Position numbers and translations under genes: made by a program
Notes under the pieces: generated by a model
Databases searched by the model: none
Told to the model about the DNA's origin: nothing
Seen by the model: the letters and a program-made list of their open reading frames with translations, nothing else
Shown: positions 57,412-64,000 of the stretch, one piece after another
Numbering within the stretch: position 1 is the stretch's first letter
How the letters are laid out: each line of letters starts with the position of its first letter
NCBI GenBank assembly: GCA_964526695.1
Contig: CAZGJA010000089.1
Coordinates: 62,001 to 126,000 of the forward strand
Direction of reading: 5' to 3'
DNA from: JABWBH01 sp964526695
GTDB lineage: Bacteria > Planctomycetota > Phycisphaerae > UBA1845
DNA length: 64,000 nucleotides

Positions 57412-60400
57412 ATGATTTCCAAGCTCATAGACTATTGTGCCGCCAACCGGATGCTCGTGCTCATCCTCACCGGCTTTCTCGTGGCCGGGGGCGTGTGGGC
57501 GGTGCAGAACATCCGGCTGGACGCCATTCCCGACCTGTCCGACGTGCAGGTCATTGTCGTCACCGAATACCCGGAGCAATCGCCGGAAATCGTCGAGGCG
57601 CAGGTCACGTATCCCTTGACCACGGCCATGATGGCCGTGCCGTATGCCAAGGTCGTTCGCGGTCAGTCGTCGTTCGGCCTTTCCTTTGTTTACGTGATCT
57701 TCGAGGACGGCACGGACCTGTATTGGGCACGATCCCGGGTCTTGGAATATCTCAACTATGTGTCCGGGCGATTGCCGCGGGGGGTCACGCCGCAGTTGGG
57801 TCCGGACGCCACGGGCGTCGGATGGGTTTATGAGTATTCGCTGCACAATGGGTATTATTGCCCGAAGCACATTAACGGCATGTATCAAGACCCGGAAGCG
57901 CCGGATGTCTGGTATGCCGGCCGCGCGGAGGCGCCGTATGCCATACGGGAGAAGCTGGAGCGCGTCCGGGCCTTTGACAAGCCCGGCGCGTGCCCATGGG
58001 ACGCCGCGCATACGCTGGTCGAGTCGCAGTTCGATCTCTCAGAATTGCGCAGTCTGCAGGACTGGTATTTGCGCTACGAATTGACGGCGGTCGAGGGCGT
58101 CTCCGAAGTGGCCTCGATCGGCGGGTATGTGCGCCAATACCAGGTGGTGGTGGATCCGGACCGGCTGCTGGCATACGGCATCGGGCTGAGCGACGTGCGG
58201 ATGGCACTGGAGCGTTCCAATCAGGACGTCGGCGGCAGCGTCGTGGAGATGTCCGAGACGGAGTACATGGTCCGCTGTCGGGGGTATATCGCGCAACTGA
58301 CGCCCGAGCAGGTGCGCCGCGCCCGCGAAGCGAACCAGCCGCTGCAGCGTGTGCGCGCGGCGCAGGCGGTCGACGATCTCGGCAAGGTCGCGCTCCGCGC
58401 CAGCAGCGAGGGCACGCCGGTCTATCTGCGCGACGTGGCGGAGATCATCGTCGGACCCGAGATTCGCCGCGGCATCGCTGAATCGAACGGGACGGGCGAA
58501 GTGGCCGGCGGCATCGTGGTCATGCGCCACGGCGGCAACGCGTACCAGGTCATCCGCGACGTGAAGCACAAGCTGGATGAACTCAAGGCCGGGCTTCCCC
58601 CGGGCGTGGACCTCGCCACGGAATATGACCGCTCGGGCTTGATCGAGCGAGCGGCGGCGACGCTGACGGACACGCTGCTGCAGGAAATGCTGGTCGTCGG
58701 GCTGGTGTGCATCGTCCTGCTACTGCACATGCGCAGCGAGCTGGTGAGCATCTTCGTCGTGCCCACCGGCGTGCTGGCGAGCCTGATCGTCATGCACCTG
58801 CTGGGGCTGAATGCCAACATCATGAGCCTGGGCGGCATCGCCATCGCCGTGGGCGTCATGGTGGACAGCGCGGTCGTCATGGTCGAGAACGCGCACAAGC
58901 ACCTCGACCGCGAGGAGGAGCGGCTTCATCAGGCCGCGAAACGAGGCGAAGCGGCGGTGGCGCGGCCGCGCGCCGTCATCATCATCGAAGCGGCCAAGGA
59001 AGTCGCGCCGACGCTGTTCTTCAGCCTGCTCATCATCACCGTCAGTTTCATCCCCGTCTTCGCCCTCGGCGAGGAAAGCGGACGATTGTTCAAGCCGCTG
59101 GCGTACACCAAGACGTTCGCGCTGGCGGCCGGGTCGATCCTGTCGGTTACGGTGATCCCCGTGTTGATGGTACTGTTCATCACGCCGCGCGTGCTGCCGA
59201 AGCAGTGGGGCCGGGGGATGAACACGCTGCTGACGCTGCTGGCGATGGGCATCCCCGCGGCCGCGATTTACTACGGGTCGGTCCAGTTCCCTTCGATCGA
59301 GCCGTATCGCGGGTGGATCGCGCTGGGCTGGGCGGTGTTCGCCGCGATGCTGCTCCTGCCGCAGAAGATCATCCACGAGCAGGCCAACCCCATCAGCCGG
59401 CTCATGCAGTGGGTGTACAACCCGTTCTTCAAGATGGCGATCGCCGTGCCGTGGGTGACGATTCTGCTCGCCGTGCTGATCACGGTGAGCACGCTGGTTC
59501 CGCTCTTCGGTCTGGCGAAGCTGCCGTGGGTCGGCGCGAACTTGGCCGAGCGGTTTCCAAAGATGGCGGCGGCGTTTCCGGGCCTGGGGCATGAGTTCAT
59601 GCCGCCGCTGGAGGAAGGCGACCTGCTGTACATGCCGACGACGGACCCGGGGCTGAGCATCACCAAGGCGCGCGAAATTCTGCAGCAGACGGACAAGCTC
59701 ATCGGCACGTTCCCCGAGGTGAAGCGCGTGTTCGGCAAGATCGGTCGCGCGGAGTCGGCCACGGACCCCGCGCCGCTGAGCATGATCGAGACGACGATCA
59801 TGCTGGAGACCGACCCGGCGAAATGGCGGACGCGCCGCGCCGAGCGCTGGCACTCCGCGCTGCCCGACTGGATGAGCCGCTGGACGGCGTGCGACGCCTT
59901 CTGGCCTGAGATTCGCCCCATCACCGTCGAGGAGCTCGTCAACGGCTATCACGAAGGCGAGGCGTACCACCCGGGACTCAACGACGTGGTCAACTTCCCC
60001 GGGCTGACCAACGCCTGGACCCAGCCGATCCGCACGCGCATCGACATGCTCAGCACGGGCATCAAGACGCCGGTGGGCATCAAGATCATGGGGGATGATC
60101 TCGCCACGCTCTCCGAATTGGGCACGCGCATTCTCGGCGAAGTTCGCACCCTGCCCGGCACGCGCGCGGCCATTCTGGAGAAGACGCTCGGCGGGAAGTA
60201 CCTCGACTTCGACATCGACCGCGACGAGATCGCGCGCTACGGGCTGACGATCGCCGACGTGCACGACGTCATCCTCACGGCCATCGGCGGCATGAACGTC
60301 ACATGGACGGTCGAGGGGCTGGAGCGCTACCCGGTGAGCCTGCGCTATCCGCGCGAGTTGCGCGACAACCTGCCGGCGCTGGAGCGCACGTTGATCCCCA

Positions 60401-61182
60401 CGCCCTCCGGGGCACAGGTGCCGCTCGCGCAGGTGGCGCGGATCGGCGTGGCGGCCGGCCCGGACATGATCCGCAGCGAGAACTCGCGCAAGACGGTGTG
60501 GATCTACGTGGACTTGAACACCTCGGACATCGGCGGTTGGATCGCCGAGGCGCGGCGCCGCGTTGCGGAGCACGTGCCGCTGCCGCCGGGATACAACCTC
60601 GCGTGGTCCGGGCAGTATGAATACATGCAGGCCGCGGCGGCGCGACTGCGCGTGGTGATCCCGCTGACCGGCGTCATCATCGTGCTGCTTTTGTACATCA
60701 ATATGCGCTCGTGGTTCCAGACGTGCGTGGTGCTGCTGGCGGTGCCTTTCAGTCTGGTCGGCGCGGTGTGGCTGCTGTATTTGTTGGATTACAACCTTTC
60801 GCTGGCGGTTTATATTGGAATGATCGCGCTGGCGGGCGTGGACGCCGAGACCGGGCAGGTCATGCTTCTGTACCTGCACAACAGTTTCGACCGCTTCCAT
60901 GCCGAGGGGCGGATGAACAACAAGCAGGATCTGCTGACCGCGATTCACGACGGCGCGGTGATGCGCATCCGGCCCAAGATGATGACCGTGGCGACGGACT
61001 TCATCGGGCTGCTGCCGCTGATGTGGGCGGCCGGCGCGGGGGCGGACACCATGCGGCGCATGGCGGCGCCCTTGATCGGCGGCATGATTACCAGCTTTAT
61101 CATGGAATTGCTGGTGTATCCGGTGATTTTCCTGCTTGCCCAGAGAATGCGGCTTCGCAAGGTCTGGCGGAGTGCTGCGTAA
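57412..61182 (+). CDS. cusA: CusA-like heavy-metal RND efflux pump
   Basis: The 1256-residue inner-membrane proton/metal antiporter exports metal through an adaptor and outer-membrane channel. TM4 reads SLGGIAIAVGVMVDSAVVMVENAHKH; CusA has AIAIG here, whereas the divalent CzcA type has AIDFG, so Cu+/Ag+ is favoured. GVDAETGQVMLLYLHNSFDR marks TM10-11. It is about 200 residues longer than CusA: inserts after VYEYSLHNG (a Cys-containing loop, PKHINGMYQDPE), after MVRCRGYI, two extra membrane helices near residues 600-650 (LLTLLAMGIPAAAIYYG; ALGWAVFAAMLLLPQ), and an acidic insert after DPAKW. No CusC gene is in the window. Confidence 0.93.
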   Translation: MISKLIDYCAANRMLVLILTGFLVAGGVWAVQNIRLDAIPDLSDVQVIVVTEYPEQSPEIVEAQVTYPLTTAMMAVPYAKVVRGQSSFGLSFVYVIFEDGTDLYWARSRVLEYLNYVSGRLPRGVTPQLGPDATGVGWVYEYSLHNGYYCPKHINGMYQDPEAPDVWYAGRAEAPYAIREKLERVRAFDKPGACPWDAAHTLVESQFDLSELRSLQDWYLRYELTAVEGVSEVASIGGYVRQYQVVVDPDRLLAYGIGLSDVRMALERSNQDVGGSVVEMSETEYMVRCRGYIAQLTPEQVRRAREANQPLQRVRAAQAVDDLGKVALRASSEGTPVYLRDVAEIIVGPEIRRGIAESNGTGEVAGGIVVMRHGGNAYQVIRDVKHKLDELKAGLPPGVDLATEYDRSGLIERAAATLTDTLLQEMLVVGLVCIVLLLHMRSELVSIFVVPTGVLASLIVMHLLGLNANIMSLGGIAIAVGVMVDSAVVMVENAHKHLDREEERLHQAAKRGEAAVARPRAVIIIEAAKEVAPTLFFSLLIITVSFIPVFALGEESGRLFKPLAYTKTFALAAGSILSVTVIPVLMVLFITPRVLPKQWGRGMNTLLTLLAMGIPAAAIYYGSVQFPSIEPYRGWIALGWAVFAAMLLLPQKIIHEQANPISRLMQWVYNPFFKMAIAVPWVTILLAVLITVSTLVPLFGLAKLPWVGANLAERFPKMAAAFPGLGHEFMPPLEEGDLLYMPTTDPGLSITKAREILQQTDKLIGTFPEVKRVFGKIGRAESATDPAPLSMIETTIMLETDPAKWRTRRAERWHSALPDWMSRWTACDAFWPEIRPITVEELVNGYHEGEAYHPGLNDVVNFPGLTNAWTQPIRTRIDMLSTGIKTPVGIKIMGDDLATLSELGTRILGEVRTLPGTRAAILEKTLGGKYLDFDIDRDEIARYGLTIADVHDVILTAIGGMNVTWTVEGLERYPVSLRYPRELRDNLPALERTLIPTPSGAQVPLAQVARIGVAAGPDMIRSENSRKTVWIYVDLNTSDIGGWIAEARRRVAEHVPLPPGYNLAWSGQYEYMQAAAARLRVVIPLTGVIIVLLLYINMRSWFQTCVVLLAVPFSLVGAVWLLYLLDYNLSLAVYIGMIALAGVDAETGQVMLLYLHNSFDRFHAEGRMNNKQDLLTAIHDGAVMRIRPKMMTVATDFIGLLPLMWAAGAGADTMRRMAAPLIGGMITSFIMELLVYPVIFLLAQRMRLRKVWRSAA

Positions 61183-61202
61183 GTAGAATCAGAGTTGCCT
61201 CG

Positions 61203-61308
61203 CGGTCAGCAGCTCGGAGAGCTGCTGGACCCTTGGCAGCTCAGAGAGCTGCCCCACCTTGGCACCTCGGAGAGCTGCCCCACCTTGTCACCTCGGAGAG
61301 CTGCCCAC
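61203..61308. repeat. palindromic AGCTC-type tandem repeats
   Basis: Four successive units of about 26 bases: CAGCTCGGAGAGCTGCTGG, GGCAGCTCAGAGAGCTGCC, GGCACCTCGGAGAGCTGCC and GTCACCTCGGAGAGCTGCC, each followed by CCACCTT or similar. They fill the gap between the pump and thioesterase genes, and match the array at 34328. Confidence 0.75.
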
Positions 61309-61310
61309 CA

Positions 61311-61724
61311 TCATGGCCTGGGCCACAACTCTTTGGGCATGACGATGGGCTTGCCGTCGCGGCCGACGCTGGCGAGTGTGGACACGGCTTGGGTGCAGAG
61401 TTCCTCGCCCCGCAGCACTCGGTAGGCGTGATCCACGCGCGTGTGCGTGATCCGCGTGACTTTGCACTCGACCGTCACCACGTCGTCATAACGCACCGGG
61501 CGCAGAAAGGTGGCGGCGAGCTTGTGGACGACAAAAAGCACGCCGCCGGCTTCCAGATCGCGATAGACGAAGCCCTGCCGCCGCAGCAGCTCCGTGCGCA
61601 CTTCCTCGAAATAAACCCAATAATGAGCATGATGCAAGTAACCCATTGGGTCGCATTCGGCATAGCGCACACGAAACGGCAGGGTGCAGGTCAGCAACGG
61701 GTTGGGTTCGCAGTGGTCTGTCAT
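61311..61724 (-). CDS. acyl-CoA thioesterase, YbgC/4HBT family
   Basis: The 137-residue hotdog-fold protein has FRVRYAECDPMGYLHHAHYWVYFEEVRTELLRRQGF, the YbgC-type motif with the catalytic Asp (Y-x-E-x-D), then VLFVVHKLAATFLRPVRYDDVVTVECKV. It hydrolyses acyl-CoA thioesters and in other bacteria associates with the Tol-Pal locus. ATG 61724 gives the normal family length; longer in-frame starts run into repeat DNA. Convergent with the pump gene across a repeat array. Confidence 0.88.
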   Translation of the reverse strand: MTDHCEPNPLLTCTLPFRVRYAECDPMGYLHHAHYWVYFEEVRTELLRRQGFVYRDLEAGGVLFVVHKLAATFLRPVRYDDVVTVECKVTRITHTRVDHAYRVLRGEELCTQAVSTLASVGRDGKPIVMPKELWPRP

Positions 61725-61983
61725 CTCATCAACCGAGTACGGAGGTTTTCGGTCTGGCATCGTATCGCCGGTCCCTGACCCATTCTCACCGGTCCGGGCG
61801 TTGCTGACAAGCGGAGGCTCGCGGGCGGAGGCGGGTGGAGCGGCGATGAGAAACGGCATGCGGGGATTCGAGGTTGAAGGGTGGATGGCGTGAGGCTCGC
61901 GGGTCGCCGCCGAGCCGTGAAGCGGCAGCGGGCGGGGCGGTTGCGTAGTTGTTTCCCGCATGCTCTGTGCGGCGCACCGGCGG

Positions 61984-62110
61984 TGCTGCACCACAGGTTG
62001 GAGACCTGTGCCACACCACCGGTTGGAAACCGGTGCCACACCATCGGTTGGAAACCGGTGCCGCACCATCGGTTGAGATTCTGAGCCACACCACAGGCTG
62101 GAAACTGGGA
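61984..62110. repeat. five tandem 25-bp palindromic units
   Basis: GGTTGGA-type units begin at 61996, 62021, 62046, 62071 and 62096, exactly 25 bases apart. The best units read CCGGTTGGAAACCGGTGCC with ACACCA between; each is a hairpin (ACCGG/CCGGT). The first and last are diverged but keep paired arms (CAGG/CCTG; CAGG/CTGG). There are no unique spacers. The 1.1-kb gap 61725-62819 also holds the elements listed next. A single related unit is near 62770. Confidence 0.8.
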
Positions 62111-62263
62111 TTATCAATGGGGTCATCAAATAGTTTATACTCGGAGTTGCGCGGATCGCTCGTTTACGCCCGGATGTGTGCAGCTCGCCGGATCGTGATG
62201 TAAACTATTGGATGACCGGAGCAATGGCAGGCCGTGGTGAAACTCGAAACCAGGCATCGTGAC

Positions 62264-62735
62264 CGTCACCCCCGCGCAGGCGGGGGTCCAGTCCGCCCCG
62301 CAAAACCGGCGACCTGAGTCTCCATCTGACTCCGGTTGCCGGGCTTTGGAATGGCGTGGGCTTACGGTCGTACAGGGAAATCGACGGGACGTCTTGTGCC
62401 CCGGAGGGGCAGCCGAAAGTAGCCCGGCGATTTATCGCTGGGGGGTTCGTGGGGAAGGACCGGAAGTTCCGGAGGGACGGCTGAAGCACGGAGACGAGGT
62501 CAGACCATCGCGTTGGAAATCAGTCGCCCCACCGGGACTGCGCCCTCCATCGCCGCGTCCCCCAGCCATAAACGGCTGGGCTATTCTCGGATGCCCCTCC
62601 GGGGCACAAAGGCACGCTGCGTCGCAACCTCAAAACGAACCACGCGTTGCGCATGGGAGTCAGATAGAGACTCAGGACCGCTGATTCCGTGCCTCCTCAA
62701 AACAACAGTCTGGATTCCCGCCCGCGCGGGAATGA
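62264..62735. repeat. family C doublet split by an inserted element
   Basis: The left module (62264-62292) and right module (62711-62735) match the continuous copy at 4811-4912 including interior bases: CAGTCCGCCC on one side and GCCTCCTC...TGGATTCCCG on the other. The 364-base element at 62313-62676 separates them. Confidence 0.82.
62313..62676. mobile_element. 364-bp MITE-like element, copy 2
   Basis: Terminal inverted repeats CCTGAGTCTCCATCTGACTC and GAGTCAGATAGAGACTCAGG match with one mismatch. The core (62396-62607) is again exactly 212 bases with inverted ends. ACCGGCGA (62305-62312) and ACCGCTGA (62677-62684) flank it, 6 of 8 identical; the unoccupied relative at 4852-4859 reads ACTGCTGA. 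No transposase gene is inside. Confidence 0.85.
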
Positions 62736-62819
62736 CGAGTGGCGCCTTTCGCCACGGGCGGTTACATCACAGGTTGGAATCCGGTGTTACACTGCAGCTC
62801 GGGGCGGGTGTCGGAGGGG

Positions 62820-63938
62820 ATGGCGATATTCGAGATGAAAGGGATAGCCATGCTGCTTCTTGCGCTGTTGGGAGTTCTTCAGTTGCACGCCATGTTCCTG
62901 GTCGCTGGGGCGGCGGTCAGGTGCTTCGGCGCAGCGCCGCCCGCGAGGTTCGCCGCCGAGGAAGCGACGGTGAACGATGCGGGCGCGACGGTGGAACGGC
63001 GCTTCACGGACGGTCGCCCGGTGCACACTTACTCCATCGTCGCGCGCGATCCGGTCAGCGGGCAGATGGGGGTGGCCGTGCAGTCACATTGGTTTTCCGT
63101 CGGCTCGGTTGTGCCGTGGGCGGCGGCGGGAGCGGGCGCGGTGGCGACGCAGTCGCTGGTGGATCCGGCGTACGGACCGCTGGGGCTGGACATGATGAAG
63201 CTGGGCAAGTCCGCGCCGGAAGCGCTGAGCGGGCTGCTGGCATCCGACTCGCGGAGCGACATTCGCCAGGTGGCCATGATCGACGCCAAGGGTCGCGTCG
63301 CGGCGCACACGGGCGCGCATTGCATCGCCGAGGCCGGGCAGCTCGTGGATGAGGCCGGTCAGTTCACCGTTCAGGCGAATTTGATGGAGAAGAGCACGGT
63401 CTGGGGGGCGATGGCGGAGGCGTATCGAAGCACGAAAGGGGATCTGGCGGAGCGGATGATGGCGGCGCTGGAGGCGGCGGAGAAGGAGGGCGGTGACATC
63501 CGCGGGCGGCAGTCGGCGGCAATTCTGATTGTGAAGGGGGAGCCGAGCGGGCGTGCGTGGGAGGACAAGCTCTTCGACCTGCGCGTGGAGGATCACGCCG
63601 CGCCGCTGATGGAGCTGCGCCGGCTGATCTCGCTGCAGCGCGCGTACAACCACATGAACGCCGGCGACCTTGCCGTGGAGCAAAAGGACTTCCCAGCGGC
63701 GAGCCGCGAATACACCGCCGCGGCCAGGCTGGCGCCCGACATAGCGGAACTTCCGTTCTGGCAGGCAGTGACGCTGGCAACCCACGGCAACGTCGATGAC
63801 GCGCTGCCCATCTTCAAGGAGGTCTTCGCGCGCGAGCCGAATCGCTGGCCGCCGCTGATTCCGCGACTCGTCAAAGCGGGCCTGCTTGCGGATGATCCGA
63901 AGCTGATCGAGCGGATTCTCATGCAAGCGCCGAAGTAG
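62820..63938 (+). CDS. DUF1028-family secreted protein
   Basis: The protein (372 residues from 62820) has a signal-like stretch (LLLALLGVLQLHAMFLVAGAAV), then the DUF1028 domain: HTYSIVARDPVSGQMGVAVQSHWFSVGSVVPWAAAGAGAVATQSLVDPAYGP, QVAMIDAKGRVAAHTG and the QANLME segment. DUF1028 members are Ntn-hydrolase-like, sometimes called amidohydrolases, without firm function. The last 100 residues (LQRAYNHMNAGDLAVEQKDFPAASREYTAAARLAPD) are TPR-like. ATG 62820 sits right against GGAGGGG; ATG 62850, with AAAGGG six bases upstream, is as likely. Confidence 0.85.
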   Translation: MAIFEMKGIAMLLLALLGVLQLHAMFLVAGAAVRCFGAAPPARFAAEEATVNDAGATVERRFTDGRPVHTYSIVARDPVSGQMGVAVQSHWFSVGSVVPWAAAGAGAVATQSLVDPAYGPLGLDMMKLGKSAPEALSGLLASDSRSDIRQVAMIDAKGRVAAHTGAHCIAEAGQLVDEAGQFTVQANLMEKSTVWGAMAEAYRSTKGDLAERMMAALEAAEKEGGDIRGRQSAAILIVKGEPSGRAWEDKLFDLRVEDHAAPLMELRRLISLQRAYNHMNAGDLAVEQKDFPAASREYTAAARLAPDIAELPFWQAVTLATHGNVDDALPIFKEVFAREPNRWPPLIPRLVKAGLLADDPKLIERILMQAPK

Positions 63939-63972
63939 TCGTCGTGGTCGAAGGCGGTGGCGCGGCGTCGAG

Positions 63973-64000
63973 TGCCACGGGTCCGCAGCAGCAGACTCGT
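63973..64000 (+). repeat. module B of the REPIN-like family, cut by the window end
   Basis: GTGCCACGGGTCCGCAGCAG and eight more bases match module B with one or two changes. The rest lies beyond the window. Confidence 0.7.

Noticed and set aside
58720..60948. 742-codon open frame antisense to the RND pump
   Set aside because: The plus strand has clear RND motifs along its whole length; the antisense product has no recognisable motif and shadow-type composition.
61984..62110. CRISPR-like regular spacing of five units
   Set aside because: The units are contiguous 25-bp copies with no unique spacers, and no cas gene is in the window. They are a tandem palindromic repeat.

Overview
The window is one high-G+C bacterial chromosome segment, most like a planctomycete (Planctomycetota). 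This rests on gene content: paired secreted PQQ-type beta-propellers, a Trm112-like small protein, a DUF1028 protein, a CusA/CusB pair rich in metal-binding motifs, and many secreted proteins. The phylum is an inference. The host genes are punctuated by an unusually large and varied stock of small palindromic repeats.

Layout. 1-9.6 kb: PIN-toxin remnant, two PQQ propellers, an orphan phenylacetate-CoA ligase-like enzyme, a secreted protein, an N-end-rule transferase, a small secreted His/Cys protein. 9.7-14.4 kb: thioredoxin, a DUF6883/DUF4926 pair, an HNH-like and a DUF4145-like gene of near 50% G+C, then a REP-associated tyrosine transposase (RAYT) lying between the intact 3' end of an aconitase gene and a decayed second aconitase 3' end. 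14.4-24.4 kb: aconitase, Trm112, ribosomal protein S18, glycosyltransferase and O-antigen ligase, heptose genes hldE-gmhA and an epimerase. 24.7-32.3 kb: promoter, leader peptide with three consecutive Trp codons, attenuator, trpEGDCBA, then a DAHP synthase, together supplying tryptophan from shikimate-pathway precursors. 32.4-43 kb: a weakly BolA-like protein, a formyltransferase gene broken by a G-rich repeat, an M29 aminopeptidase, a secreted metalloprotease, HAD hydrolase, purB, pyrE, an FAD oxidoreductase. 43.3-47.4 kb: an Mla-type lipid transport operon. 47.7-52.6 kb: GNAT, dnaA, a phosphohexomutase, YidD. 53.1-61.2 kb: a copper/silver handling group (triple YHS-like secreted protein, CusB-like adaptor with about six metal motifs, CusA-like RND pump). 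61.3-64 kb: thioesterase, repeat region, DUF1028 protein.

The most unusual signal is the repeats. At least three families look structurally selected. First, GTAGT-led hairpins with co-varying stems, one cluster lying in frame inside aconitase 0.5 kb from the RAYT gene. Second, GGGTGG-led hairpin pairs separated by short spacers (REPIN-like), in about ten places. Third, a 363/364-bp element with terminal inverted repeats and near-perfect 8-bp flanking duplications, for which a related unoccupied site is also in this window. No tRNA, rRNA or CRISPR array was recognised by eye.
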